This document shows positions 26,679 to 35,926 of a stretch of DNA of 64,000 nt, one piece after another. Position 1 is the first letter of the stretch; the number at the start of each line of letters is the position of its first letter. A program made the position numbers and the translations under genes. The DNA comes from Hahella sp. CCB-MM4 (lineage in GTDB: Bacteria; Pseudomonadota; Gammaproteobacteria; Pseudomonadales; Oleiphilaceae), in the NCBI RefSeq assembly GCF_002260525.1, contig NZ_MRYI01000006.1, forward strand, positions 1 to 64,000. The letters are read 5' to 3'. Below the pieces are notes generated by a model that was not told where the DNA came from, did not search any database, and worked only from the letters and a program-made list of their open reading frames with translations.

Positions 26679-27152
26679 TTACCATTCAATCCGTATTTCA
26701 GTTCCAATATTCACCAGCTGCATGAACTCATCCATATCAGAGTTGATCAACGCTATACAACCGTTTGTCCAGTTAAACATTTGAGTAATTGGAGCAAGCC
26801 AGCCCAGCCAGTTCCGCTGGCCGTGAACCATAATAAATCCGCCGGGCGATACACCCAGATTCTTTGCATTCTCGACATCCTGCTCATTGGGATACGAAAT
26901 ATGCATGGCCCTATAGAAGGATGAGTCCTCCTTTATATAATCCAAAATGTAGGTTCCTTCAGGCGTTTTCTCATCTCCTTCCTGTTGTTTATGTCCCTTC
27001 GGGTTTGCCCCAAGTGCCACGCTGTACTCCCTGACAATTTCATCGCCTTCCAGCAGATACATTTTTCTTTCAGATTTATCTATCTTGACCAGATCAACTC
27101 CCCAAGCAGTGGAGCTAACCAAAATCAGAGCCAGAAAGGTTATATGTGTCAT
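26679..27152 (-). CDS. L,D-transpeptidase family protein (YafK/ErfK type)
   Basis: The 157-residue exported protein has a signal peptide ending STAWG near residue 18 and a YkuD-type catalytic domain. VDLVKIDKSERKMYLL starts the domain, then TPEGTYILDYI, GGFIMVHGQRNW (catalytic-site His) and NWTNGCIALINSDMDEF (nucleophile Cys). The usual SHGCIR signature is replaced by TNGCIAL, as in the YafK-like branch. It should cross-link or modify peptidoglycan in the periplasm. It is co-directional with the small zinc-ribbon membrane protein. Confidence 0.85.
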   Translation of the reverse strand: MTHITFLALILVSSTAWGVDLVKIDKSERKMYLLEGDEIVREYSVALGANPKGHKQQEGDEKTPEGTYILDYIKEDSSFYRAMHISYPNEQDVENAKNLGVSPGGFIMVHGQRNWLGWLAPITQMFNWTNGCIALINSDMDEFMQLVNIGTEIRIEW

Positions 27153-27360
27153 ATCCTAGACTGCCATATGCGAAAAACGGATCGGGATTGTACAAGCCTT
27201 CCCACTCAACTCCTATCCTTAACCAAGAATAAAAGTAATCATTGCAAACCTGAGAATAATTACCGCCCATTTATCCTGAGCTCTGATATGGTTAGTCATA
27301 ACGGGCGGCACAATCTTCGTGTTATTGGCTGGAATCAGGACAAAAACAGGAATAACAGGC

Positions 27361-28122
27361 GTGAATACAGGCATTGTGAAATATGAGGCAAATGGGCCTA
27401 TTGCCAACATCAAGATGGATGACGGTAAGCGGAACGTGATATCCCCCACCATGATCAGTGAGCTTCATGACGCACTGGATCGGGCTCAGAAAGATCAGGC
27501 AGTGGTCGTGCTGACTGGGCGGGAGGATGTTTTCAGTGCCGGCTTTGATCTTAAAATTCTCAAGGGCGGCAATCTCGATACGATCACCATGCTGACCGGA
27601 GGGTTTGAGCTTGCCAAACGCCTGCTTTCATTTCCGACGCCGGTTGTAATGGCCTGCAACGGTCATGCCCTGGCCATGGGGGCATTTCTTCTATTGTCGG
27701 GAGACTATCGTGTGGCAGCGAACGGGCCGTTTAAGATCGGCGCTAACGAAGTTGCAATCGGGCTGACCATGCCTCGGGCAGGGATTGACATCTGCCGGTA
27801 TCGTCTAACTTCCGCCCACTTTACCCGGGCAGCACTTCTTGCAGAAATTTATACGCCTGAAGGTGCAGCGGATGCGGGCTTTGTCGATCAGGTTGTACCA
27901 GCAGACGAGCTTACTTCTGTTGCCAATGAATTAGCACTGAAGTTCGCTTCCCTTGACCTTCGCGCGCATTACCAGACCAAGTTGAGTGCCCGCCGACAAG
28001 TATTGCTCTCGCTGAAAAAATCCATAAAAACCGATCGTATCGGTTTTCTCATGCAGGGCGCGAATATCTTTGTTAAAGGGATTCTCCCCGGATCGACGTC
28101 CAAGAAAAAACATACACCATGA
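27361..28122 (+). CDS. Crotonase/enoyl-CoA hydratase family protein
   Basis: The 253-residue protein has the crotonase fold pattern: VVVLTGREDVFSAGFDLKIL (oxyanion-hole strand, with Phe-Asp where many have Ala-Asp) and PTPVVMACNGHALAMGAFLLLSGDYRVA (second oxyanion glycine). The Glu/Glu pair of classical hydratases is not obvious, so an isomerase or other CoA-thioester reaction is possible. GTG 27361 is chosen because the family domain begins at once; a TTG at 27319 would add a leader without family support. It has no operon partner. Confidence 0.82.
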   Translation: MNTGIVKYEANGPIANIKMDDGKRNVISPTMISELHDALDRAQKDQAVVVLTGREDVFSAGFDLKILKGGNLDTITMLTGGFELAKRLLSFPTPVVMACNGHALAMGAFLLLSGDYRVAANGPFKIGANEVAIGLTMPRAGIDICRYRLTSAHFTRAALLAEIYTPEGAADAGFVDQVVPADELTSVANELALKFASLDLRAHYQTKLSARRQVLLSLKKSIKTDRIGFLMQGANIFVKGILPGSTSKKKHTP

Positions 28123-28226
28123 AAACATCAGGACGATTGAAGTCTGGCATTAAGAAGATGATTGAAGCCTGATATCATGATGATGAAACCTCGCGACACA
28201 ACCTCTTACTTGAATGGATACAAACG

Positions 28227-28568
28227 ATGAAGCTGGATTGCCATTGTGGAAATATCAGAATTGAAACCAACCGCGAGCCGGAAGAAATTACCCGCTGCAA
28301 TTGTTCCATCTGCAGGCGATATGCCGCCCAGTGGGCATACTTTGATCCATCTGAGGTGACCATCACTTTTGAGAAGGAAGCATCAGAGTTCTATATCTGG
28401 GGCGACAGGGAATTGGAATTTCATCGGTGTGGTATCTGCGGCTGTGTCACTCACTATGTTACGACCCCCAAATGTCCCGGAGCGATAACCGCCGTTAATG
28501 CCAATATGGCCTCACCCGAAGTACTTGAGGTTCTGCCGGTAAGACATGTGAATGGAGCGGAATTCTGA
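28227..28568 (+). CDS. GFA/CENP-V family zinc protein, second copy
   Basis: The 113-residue protein starts LDCHCGNIRIET and shows CNCSICRRY (about residue 30) and HRCGICGCVTHY (about residue 72), the zinc-binding cysteine layout of the GFA fold. It differs considerably from the copy at 4387, so it is a separate subfamily member and no recent duplicate. Substrate unknown. It converges with the HxlR gene, whose stop is 20 bp away. Confidence 0.83.
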   Translation: MKLDCHCGNIRIETNREPEEITRCNCSICRRYAAQWAYFDPSEVTITFEKEASEFYIWGDRELEFHRCGICGCVTHYVTTPKCPGAITAVNANMASPEVLEVLPVRHVNGAEF

Positions 28569-28588
28569 GCTCTCACCTTACCTCGTCT

Positions 28589-28924
28589 TTATTGGTTTTC
28601 CGCCTGAGCTTCCCCCCACTCATAAAGCTTCTGCAGGATAGGCATTAGCGACTGTCCTTTTTCAGTCAGAGAATATTCCACCTTGGGAGGAACCTCAGGG
28701 TAGACTTTCCTGTTGACCATCTCGTCGGCTTCCAGCTCACGCAACTGCTGAGTCAGCATCTTCTGGCTGACGGGAGGGATGTTACGTTTGATCTCATTAA
28801 ATCTCATTGTCCCCTGAGCAAGCATATGCAGGATGATGGGTTTCCATTTCCCCCCAACCATATTGAGCGCAATGACCATGGGGCATTGCAACGGGTTATC
28901 CAGGTGCCAGTTTTTTTTCATCAC
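28589..28924 (-). CDS. HxlR-family transcriptional regulator
   Basis: A 111-residue single-domain winged-helix protein with the HxlR signature CPMVIALNMVGGKWKPIILHMLAQGTMRFNEIKRNIPPVSQKMLTQQLRELEADEMV. The family N-terminal cysteine, often a redox or aldehyde sensor, is present (PLQCPM). It is divergent from the metallo-hydrolase gene across 123 bp, so that gene is its likely target. It represses as a dimer; the inducer is unknown. Confidence 0.9.
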   Translation of the reverse strand: MMKKNWHLDNPLQCPMVIALNMVGGKWKPIILHMLAQGTMRFNEIKRNIPPVSQKMLTQQLRELEADEMVNRKVYPEVPPKVEYSLTEKGQSLMPILQKLYEWGEAQAENQ

Positions 28925-29047
28925 AGTTACCTTTTGGAAACTCAGGCACCAGAAAGTGCGTTCTTGTCAAAAAATTCCCGAGGAGTAAACATATTCAGCG
29001 TCTTTCAAATCTCTCTAATCCACCAACCTATTGACGCTGAGCTTCAT

Positions 29048-29773
29048 ATGGATATACATAAAATTATTCAGATCCCCATCCTACCTGCCGGAATGGTCAA
29101 TTCCCACCTTGTATTGGGCAACCGCGGCGCTATTCTCGTCGATGCAGGGCTACCCGGATCTGAGGCACGCATCAGTAAAAAACTTTCCGAGCATGGACTA
29201 GGTTTTCAGGACATCAAACTGATCGTGATTACCCACGCACATGTTGATCATGCGGGCAATGCCCTTCGTCTACGGGAGTTGTGTAGAGCACCGGTCGTCG
29301 GGCACGCTGGTGATTTGCCGTTTTACCGGCAGGAGAAACAAATGACGTTTTGCCCAACCGGCTGGTTCGGCAGACTATTCAAACTGACCAGAGCCATTCA
29401 GCAACCCTACCAGGCTTTCGAGCCTGATATTCTGCTCCACGACAACGACAGTCTTCACCTGCAGGATTACGGCATCAACGGAGAGGTTCGTCATACGCCA
29501 GGCCATACTGCCGGCTCTGTATCAGTGGAACTCTCCGACCAGCAGGCTCTGGTCGGTGACCTGATCGCATCAGGGATATTATTGGGGGGGATATTTTTAA
29601 AACACCGTCCCAAACAGCCCCCCTTTGAAGACAATCCCATTGAGGTTGGCAGAACACTCAGGCAGATGGTGGAACGAGGCCATCACACCTTTTACATGGG
29701 ACACGGCGGCCCTTTACCTGCAACAGCCGTAAAACGGCATGCCAGCAGATTATGCTGCCATGATTCAGCGTAA
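29048..29773 (+). CDS. MBL-fold metallo-hydrolase
   Basis: The 241-residue protein shows the metallo-beta-lactamase metal motif THAHVDHAGN, a later TPGHTAGSVSVEL histidine, the bridging aspartate in LVGDLIASG and a terminal GHGGPLP histidine. It is of the glyoxalase II/lactonase-like hydrolase type; the substrate is unclear. Start 29048 is the first ATG after the divergent promoter with HxlR. Its stop abuts the convergent aminotransferase stop at 29774, leaving no spacer. Confidence 0.85.
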   Translation: MDIHKIIQIPILPAGMVNSHLVLGNRGAILVDAGLPGSEARISKKLSEHGLGFQDIKLIVITHAHVDHAGNALRLRELCRAPVVGHAGDLPFYRQEKQMTFCPTGWFGRLFKLTRAIQQPYQAFEPDILLHDNDSLHLQDYGINGEVRHTPGHTAGSVSVELSDQQALVGDLIASGILLGGIFLKHRPKQPPFEDNPIEVGRTLRQMVERGHHTFYMGHGGPLPATAVKRHASRLCCHDSA

Positions 29774-30925
29774 TCATTTCAGCTGCTCCAACAACTCACA
29801 GGCCCGCTCGAGCGTGCTGTCATCTTTGCCGAAACAAAAGCGGACCAGATGCTCTCCCCTGCCTTCCTCAAAGAAGGCACTACCGGGAACACACGCAATG
29901 GAGGCTTTGTCCAAAATATACATCGCGGCTTCTTTCGAAGACCGGCAACCGAGTTTACTGACATCCGCCAGTACATAATACGCCCCCTGGGGAATGTGCG
30001 GAGTCAGCCCTACTCTGGCCAGCGTCGAGCAGAACAGGTCACGCTTTTGCTGATGTTCTTCGGCCAATCGGGAATAGAAATCGGGCCCCAGTGAGTCCAG
30101 CGCTCTGGCGACAGCATATTGAAGTGGAGCGGGAGCACAAGCGTAGTAAAGGTCGTTGGCGATACCAATGGGAAGCATCAGATGATCAGGCCCCGTGGCA
30201 TAGCCAATGCGCCAGCCGGTGATACTGAAGGTCTTGGAAAAACCAGCCAGGGTGACCGTACGTTCCCACATGCCGGGTATTGTGGCCATGCTGATATGCC
30301 GGTAACCATCGAACAGGAAATACTCGTATATTTCGTCAGTAATACACAGCAGATCATAGCGCTGGCAAATTTCGGCGATCGTTTCCAGCTCCTGACGACT
30401 GAAGACATGACCGGAAGGGTTTGAGGGCGTGTTAACGACAATTGCCCGCGCACCTTTCGCCAGTTTTTCCAGACTGTCCACATCCAGAGAGAAGTCCTCG
30501 CCTCGCGTAGGGACAAACACCGGCTCTAACCCCGCCAGCACCGCCGCATTCATATGATATCCGTAATAGGGCTCGAACATCAGAATACGGTCTCCGGGAT
30601 CACTGAGGGCATTGATGATACAGGTGAAAGCACCTGTGGTGCCGGAAGTCACCACAAAGTTGGTTTCCGGATCAAGGACAAGACCGGAATCACGCTTCAC
30701 CTTAGCGGCCAGTGATTCACGCAGAGGCTGGATACCGTCAAACCTGGTGTAACTGTTATATCCGTTGTTTACCGCCGGTATCAGGTTATCCAACAGTACC
30801 GAAGGCGGCGGAGTATCACAGATCCCCTGCCCCAGGTTGATTCCCCCCTGCTCCTTACATTCCTGTGTCATGGCCCGGATATCCGACTGGACCAGATCAG
30901 CAATACGTCGGCTTTGAAATCGCAT
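29774..30925 (-). CDS. PLP-dependent class I/II aminotransferase
   Basis: The 383-residue fold-type I aminotransferase has INLGQGICDTPPP at the N-terminus and TSGTTGAFT for phosphate binding. It also shows NTPSNPSGHVFS, DEIYEYFLFDG, and the PLP-lysine loop AGFSKTFSITGWRIGYA. The YbdL/kynurenine-aminotransferase-like pattern suggests methionine or aromatic amino acids as substrate, but this is not certain. AGGAAG lies five bases before the start. No pathway neighbours. Confidence 0.88.
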   Translation of the reverse strand: MRFQSRRIADLVQSDIRAMTQECKEQGGINLGQGICDTPPPSVLLDNLIPAVNNGYNSYTRFDGIQPLRESLAAKVKRDSGLVLDPETNFVVTSGTTGAFTCIINALSDPGDRILMFEPYYGYHMNAAVLAGLEPVFVPTRGEDFSLDVDSLEKLAKGARAIVVNTPSNPSGHVFSRQELETIAEICQRYDLLCITDEIYEYFLFDGYRHISMATIPGMWERTVTLAGFSKTFSITGWRIGYATGPDHLMLPIGIANDLYYACAPAPLQYAVARALDSLGPDFYSRLAEEHQQKRDLFCSTLARVGLTPHIPQGAYYVLADVSKLGCRSSKEAAMYILDKASIACVPGSAFFEEGRGEHLVRFCFGKDDSTLERACELLEQLK

Positions 30926-31030
30926 ATAAACTTCCTGTTAGCTTTGAAAGGATTGCCGACAGACTAGCAGTCAAATAGTGTTTTAGAAAACCCGGGAGGC
31001 AAAGTCAGGCAGGGTTAATATAATTGAAAC

Positions 31031-31888
31031 CTAGCGGTGGACACCGTTTTCGTCGATCCAACCCGTCATAAGTTTTTTGGGAACAGGTTCGAAATAAACG
31101 TTTCGGGTGTCCAGATGATCTCCCACCGGTGCATGTATTTCACTGATATCCATTTCTTCAAGGGGAACATCTTTAAGCTTACAGTTTCTATGCTTGAATG
31201 TGTCTGCCAGCACCCAAAGAGGTTTACCCTGGTCTTTAGCTGCCAGAGCCATCAGGTAGCTGCCACACTTATTGATGAATCCTTCAGCCGGGATCAGCGT
31301 ATCGCAACCTATCACCAACAAATCACATTCGTTGATAAACATCCCTATTTGCGTATCCGGCACGATCACCGTTTCAACTTCCAGCTTTTCCATTTGAACA
31401 GCCAGTTTATTCCCCTCCAACCCCGGATAACTGGTCGTCAGAACAGCACTGAACGGCACGCCTTCCAGCACCAGATATTCAAACAGAGTTGAAATAGCGG
31501 AACTGTAACTATGGGTCATCAAGCGGGGACTTTCCGGCAGAATTTCACGGCAGTGCTGGGCGATTTTCTGGTTCACGGAAACCAGATCCTCCACGACTTC
31601 CTGAAGCTCCTGAATTATGGCAGTTTTAACATCAAGAGAGGGAGACAATGATTGCAGGCGCTCATGCCAACGGGTGGCGCAATTGCCGATTGGAGCCATG
31701 CTCGGCCGACAAGTCATTAACACCTGAGCCACTTCGTCCATTTCGGTCAAAAACGTGGAGTCCAGTTCCTGTACCCATTCTTCCAGACGCTGGAGCATTT
31801 CACGGGCGAGCTGGTTAGCGCCGTGGTCCCGGTCTGTTTTGACAAAGTCGATAATGGCCTGAGCTCTAGGGTCCATCTTCCTTCTCAT
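31031..31888 (-). CDS. eIF-2B alpha/beta/delta-like protein
   Basis: The 285-residue protein has an N-terminal helical region (1-120) and a Rossmann-like IF-2B domain. Visible signatures are LMTHSYSSAISTLFEYL, VLTTSYPGLEGNKLAVQM, CDLLVIGCDTLIPAEGFINKCGSYLMALAAKDQGKPLWVLAD and FEPVPKKLM. The superfamily includes ribose-1,5-bisphosphate isomerase and methylthioribose-1-phosphate isomerase as well as translation factors; conserved Cys and Asp of the isomerases (GCDTL) are present. No Rubisco or methionine-salvage gene is nearby. An alternative start lies at 31876. Confidence 0.72.
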   Translation of the reverse strand: MRRKMDPRAQAIIDFVKTDRDHGANQLAREMLQRLEEWVQELDSTFLTEMDEVAQVLMTCRPSMAPIGNCATRWHERLQSLSPSLDVKTAIIQELQEVVEDLVSVNQKIAQHCREILPESPRLMTHSYSSAISTLFEYLVLEGVPFSAVLTTSYPGLEGNKLAVQMEKLEVETVIVPDTQIGMFINECDLLVIGCDTLIPAEGFINKCGSYLMALAAKDQGKPLWVLADTFKHRNCKLKDVPLEEMDISEIHAPVGDHLDTRNVYFEPVPKKLMTGWIDENGVHR

Positions 31889-32036
31889 ATCAAGGGATAT
31901 AGAAAGTATAGAAAATGACCTTCGACTTTTCAGGCAGGATTATTGATCTGTTTAAAATATCGGTGTCACGCCCGGTGAAAAGTGTTGGCGCAACACCTTA
32001 TTAAAGCCCCAGTGTCAAACTGAACAAGAGGAACAT

Positions 32037-32237
32037 TCAGCCATTACCGGCTTTGACATAGAATGCTTCGTTGGCGTAGCGAATATAAAGACTCAGCTCA
32101 TTATTGGCTTCCCTAATTGAGCTGAACGGGCCTTCCTGGGTGTTTTCTCTGGTCACGAAATACCAACCGTCGGCGGTATGAATAAAACGGTCGCTACGAA
32201 ACCAGGGACGTTCTGCTTCTCCAGATCTTACAGTCAT
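32037..32237 (-). CDS. Small DUF6316-like protein
   Basis: The 66-residue protein is RSGEAERPWFRSDRF, then DGWYFVTRENTQEGPFSSIREAN, then a C-terminal helix. This layout resembles the short DUF6316 proteins of marine gammaproteobacteria, but I recall the family only loosely. Start 32237 is preferred over 32255 because GGAGGGT lies five bases upstream of it. Function unknown. Confidence 0.6.
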   Translation of the reverse strand: MTVRSGEAERPWFRSDRFIHTADGWYFVTRENTQEGPFSSIREANNELSLYIRYANEAFYVKAGNG

Positions 32238-32411
32238 GGCACCCTCCACAGACATACAGCTTACAATCTGAGATTAGGTTATTTTTTGCACAACCCCCAA
32301 GTATTCAATTGTCAACAAATGAAAAACGGGGGCTTTATTCCCTAACCAACCTGTCTGTGTAGAGAATCAATGTTTTTCGGCCGGCTTACAGCAAGCCAGG
32401 GCCCATTCACA

Positions 32412-32948
32412 TTAATTGTCCAGTCGTGGTATCAGCATGAGCAGATCCGTTTCACCGGGGTTGATGCCATGCTGGCTCAGTAACGTGGTTATCTGCCCAC
32501 GATGATGAGTCTGGTGATTGAAGAAATGCTGGATCAGCAAGCCAAATTCCCGAGCCATGGGTTGCCCGGAGCTATCCCCGTAATGCAGGGTAAAATCCAG
32601 GTCCTCTTCTTCAAGATCTCCACACCATTCAATGATGATCTGGTCCAGCCGACTGCGACGTGCTCCCAATTCAGCAATTTCGGTTTCCAGAATCTGGTCA
32701 AGGGAATTAGGGGTGGGAAAATTATCCAGATGATTCAATACCGGATATTTGCGGGGATGGTTCCGGTAACGGTTAAGCCAGAGAAGATCCCCCACCATGA
32801 TATGGTTGAGCGTCCCCAGAATCGATTTGAAAAATGCCCCATTGTCCATCCACAGAACATCCCTGCTCAGGGTACTGGCGGCATCGTATATCTTCCGGTT
32901 CATCCACTGATTGTACTTGGCCATCAACCGATAGTTATCCACGAGCAT
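32412..32948 (-). CDS. DinB family protein
   Basis: The 178-residue four-helix-bundle protein has a YNQWMNRKIYDAA N-terminal helix and metal-binding histidines in LNHIMVGDLLWLNRY and in FNHQTHHRGQI, the DinB/YfiT triad pattern. The family includes thiol-S-transferases (bacillithiol or mycothiol dependent) and many uncharacterised members. The start has GAGG about seven bases upstream. It stands alone downstream of SBP copy A. Confidence 0.87.
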   Translation of the reverse strand: MLVDNYRLMAKYNQWMNRKIYDAASTLSRDVLWMDNGAFFKSILGTLNHIMVGDLLWLNRYRNHPRKYPVLNHLDNFPTPNSLDQILETEIAELGARRSRLDQIIIEWCGDLEEEDLDFTLHYGDSSGQPMAREFGLLIQHFFNHQTHHRGQITTLLSQHGINPGETDLLMLIPRLDN

Positions 32949-33103
32949 CGTTAACCTCCTTGATATTGTTTTGTTTCAGGAGCATATACCTTTGGTATGT
33001 AATAGAAAATGATCTACAACAGCAAATGGCTGACAATAACAAGCGATCCGCTTCAGCAAACCGGTTCCGGCCTGTTAAAAAGTATCCCCCAGAATCCGAG
33101 TGC

Positions 33104-33167
33104 AGAAGAGCTGATGTCTAGAAGAGCTAATGTCCATAAGAGCTATTGCCCAGAAGCACTATTGCCA
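33104..33167. repeat. 16-bp tandem repeat at the 3' end of SBP copy A
   Basis: Four units of exactly 16 bp (33104, 33120, 33136, 33152) follow AGAAGAGCTAATGTCC. The last unit covers the TAG stop and the final two codons (Trp-Gln) of SBP copy A, so the array appears to have grown out of the gene end. Confidence 0.8.
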
Positions 33168-34916
33168 GGCCTTGATCGCATCCTCGTAGCTTAGTGTCTT
33201 GCCCGGAGGGTGTTCATTCCTTTCTGACTTGGGTGAACCCGGCTGTCCCAGCCAGTATTCCCTGGGTGACGGTGGATTAAGCCGGGGTGAACAGGCTCCG
33301 GGAGACTCTTTGCCGATCGCCTCCAACTCCTCATCCATGGCGCCTGCCAGATCGTGCATGACATCTTCCACGAGGGGATTGCGATTCAGCGCCTGGGTCA
33401 TGTATTTCCACCATAATGGGGATAATTTCGGATAGCTGGGCACATTGGTTCCCGTGGGAGTCCAGTAATAACGGGCATTCGAGCGATAGAATTCCACCAG
33501 CCCCCCAAGATACGGCGCCCTTTCCGTCATGGCTTTGGAGTTAATATCCGACAGGCGAATGGGAGTAAGACCGACCAGAGTCTTTTTCAACGAGACTGTT
33601 TTGGATACCGTAAATTGCGCATATAACCATGCCGCCTTACGGCGTTTTTCCGGCGTGTTTTTCAGAAACGTCCAGGAACCGGCATCCTGATATCCGGACT
33701 TCATTCCCTTTTCCCAGTATGCCCCCAAAGGCGACGGGGCGATTCGCCATTTCGGGGTGCCGTCTTCATTGACGACCGGCAGACCAGGTTTGGTGATCTG
33801 TGCCAGATAAGCGGTATACCAGAAGATCTGTTGGGCCACGACACCGGAGCCCACCCACTCCCCCATCACTTTGTCGGTGACGTTTCTGGCCTCCGGAGGC
33901 GCCAGCCTGAACCAATCCAGGAACTTACGGATGGCATACACCGCTGCCGGGCTGTCCAGAGCACCACCGCGGCTGACACTGGCCCCAACCGGTCTGCAGT
34001 TTTCCACCCGGATACCCCAATCATCCACCGGCAGACCGTTGGGAAGCCCCTTGTCCCCCATTCCTGCCATCGCCAACCAGGCATCGGAAATACGCCATCC
34101 AAGTGAGGGATCTGTCTTCCCATAGTCCATATGCCCCCACACACGATGACCATCCAGCTCCCTGACATGAACCGTAAAAAACTCCGCGATATCTTCATAA
34201 GCAGACCAATTGACCGGCACTCCCAGCTCATACCCATATAGTTTGCGGAATCGGTCCTGCAGGTCCTTGCGGCTGAACCAATCGTGCCGGTACCAGTAAA
34301 CGCTGGGAAATTGTTGGTCAGGTAACTGATATACCTTACCGTCGGGCCCGGTGGTAAACGAAAGCCCGATGAAGTCAGACAGGTCCAGTGTCGGCAGGGT
34401 GACATCCCGCCCCTCTTCGTTGATATAGTCAGAAAGGGCCACAACAGCACCTGATCGAAAGTGTCCTCCGATCAGATCAGAGTCGCTGATAAATCCATCG
34501 TAGATGTTGTACTGGGTTTCGATCTGGGCCAACAGTTTGCGAACGACGTCGTCCTCCCCGGTGATCTCGTGAACGACGTGGATACCGGTAATATCCTCAA
34601 ACGCTTTGACCAGGGTATCTGCCTCATACCAATGGGTATCAATCGGCTCAGATATCACATAGATTGTCATACCTCGAAACGGCTTCGCAGCGTCATGAAA
34701 CCACTCGAGTTCCGCCAACTGTTCATCACGGGTGAACGTGGACTCCTTAAATTCATTATCGACCCATTCCTCCGCCGTTTGGGCATAGGATGAGGCTCCC
34801 GTCAGCAACAGCAGGAACATGACAAGAAGCATTCCCATCACATGGGAGAATGTTTTCTCCAACTGATAAGAGTATGTTGAGCAGGTCATCTTCCTGCTGA
34901 GAGTTAATCGCCCCAT
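33159..34916 (-). CDS. Large solute-binding protein, GlpV-like (copy A)
   Basis: The roughly 585-residue exported protein has a hydrophobic signal segment (MGMLLVMFLLLLTGASSYAQ). A family-1 extracellular solute-binding domain begins at GMTIYVISEPIDTHWYEA. It resembles the GlpV-type binding proteins of glycerol/sugar ABC systems. No permease or ATPase gene is anywhere near. A close paralogue (copy B) lies at 41328-43094; both end KT(L/V)SYE(D/E)(A/S)I-x-x-WQ. Start 34916 gives a length like copy B; an ATG at 34940 sits inside a tandem repeat. Confidence 0.8.
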   Translation of the reverse strand: MGRLTLSRKMTCSTYSYQLEKTFSHVMGMLLVMFLLLLTGASSYAQTAEEWVDNEFKESTFTRDEQLAELEWFHDAAKPFRGMTIYVISEPIDTHWYEADTLVKAFEDITGIHVVHEITGEDDVVRKLLAQIETQYNIYDGFISDSDLIGGHFRSGAVVALSDYINEEGRDVTLPTLDLSDFIGLSFTTGPDGKVYQLPDQQFPSVYWYRHDWFSRKDLQDRFRKLYGYELGVPVNWSAYEDIAEFFTVHVRELDGHRVWGHMDYGKTDPSLGWRISDAWLAMAGMGDKGLPNGLPVDDWGIRVENCRPVGASVSRGGALDSPAAVYAIRKFLDWFRLAPPEARNVTDKVMGEWVGSGVVAQQIFWYTAYLAQITKPGLPVVNEDGTPKWRIAPSPLGAYWEKGMKSGYQDAGSWTFLKNTPEKRRKAAWLYAQFTVSKTVSLKKTLVGLTPIRLSDINSKAMTERAPYLGGLVEFYRSNARYYWTPTGTNVPSYPKLSPLWWKYMTQALNRNPLVEDVMHDLAGAMDEELEAIGKESPGACSPRLNPPSPREYWLGQPGSPKSERNEHPPGKTLSYEDAIKAWQ

Positions 34917-34930
34917 CACGACATTCTCAT

Positions 34931-35004
34931 TAGGTATCATTCACAGTCATTGGGTATCACTCACTATTACTGAGTATCGCTCACTATTCTTGGATATCAC
35001 TTAG
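34931..35004. repeat. 20-bp tandem repeat between PBP A and SBP A
   Basis: Units begin at 34931, 34951, 34971 and 34991 (last partial), with consensus TGGGTATCACTCACTATTAC. The array spans the intergenic gap and the stop plus the last six sense codons of PBP copy A. Confidence 0.85.
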
Positions 35005-35757
35005 CTGGGGTGGATGAGTGCCCAGGTAACTCTGATACAGCGTTTCCACGGAGCCGTCCTGATACATTCCCATCAGTTCGCTTTGCAGTCGGCCGACAAT
35101 CTCCTGGGGCAGACTCAGATGACATCCCATTGCGCGCAGGGTTGTCAGAAATGTGTGCACCAGCTTGAACTGCAAATCATTTTCATAGATGAGCCGCGCA
35201 GCGGAAATGGTATCCGTCGCCCACAGATCCACCCGCTTACGCTGCAGCTTAAGGATATTGAGATCGTTACTGGAAACGAAATCCACGTTGAAGCCGTATT
35301 TTTCCAGGTACTCCCCGACACCGCTGCCCAGGTAACTTCCGATCACGTATGGCCGGGCATCCTGAAGGGTTCGAATATCGTATTTATCCGAGGCATTCGA
35401 ATAGAAGCCGTGGCGGGTAATCAGAATCGGGCTAATCCACTGAAACAGGGCTTCAATCGTCTGAGCCCGTTCAATCGCCAGCATGCAATGATTTGGAGAG
35501 GACTGAGCGGTGACATAGGCCCGTTTGGGTGGAACGAAGTTAATGTCGTAGTCAAACCCGGCACGCTCCATCAGCAACTTGACCACATCCACCGCCAGCC
35601 CCAGGGGTTTGTTATTACGTGATTCCATGAAGGGTGGCTGTTGATAGGCCAGAATATGAATAACAGTGCCTTCCGCACTCGCCAGTGCCGATATGACCGA
35701 CAGCCATCCTGCCAGCAGCAGAGACACTGTTCTTGAACTCATGTTTGACACGACCAT
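34984..35757 (-). CDS. Family-3 periplasmic binding protein (copy A)
   Basis: The 257-residue exported protein (signal peptide ending ALASAEG) has an SBP_bac_3-type fold: ILAYQQPPFMES at the first strand, GLAVDVVKLLMERAG, FVPPKRAYVTAQ, and LWATDTISAARLI in the second lobe. Cysteines in NHCMLAIER and AMGCHLSL are shared with copy B and could form a disulfide. It lies just upstream of the large SBP copy A and about 170 bp after a diguanylate cyclase gene. ATG 35757 follows GGAGACAG. Confidence 0.82.
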   Translation of the reverse strand: MVVSNMSSRTVSLLLAGWLSVISALASAEGTVIHILAYQQPPFMESRNNKPLGLAVDVVKLLMERAGFDYDINFVPPKRAYVTAQSSPNHCMLAIERAQTIEALFQWISPILITRHGFYSNASDKYDIRTLQDARPYVIGSYLGSGVGEYLEKYGFNVDFVSSNDLNILKLQRKRVDLWATDTISAARLIYENDLQFKLVHTFLTTLRAMGCHLSLPQEIVGRLQSELMGMYQDGSVETLYQSYLGTHPPQLSDIQE

Positions 35758-35926
35758 CTGCAACTGTCTCCAGTCCGTATATGGATGTTGCTCAGGATCA
35801 GATTGGTTTGGATCGGGTATCTATGAGTCTAGTATAGCGTGACAGAGACGGCGAATTGTCGAACGGGAGGAACAAAACAACTTCCGGACCGGCCCTTTAG
35901 ACCGATGTGAATTATTGACCTGAGAC

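Noticed and set aside
28131-28180. Direct repeat GATTGAAG...CTG after the crotonase gene
   Set aside because: Only two short, diverged copies about 27 bp apart; too weak to group with the clear tandem arrays.
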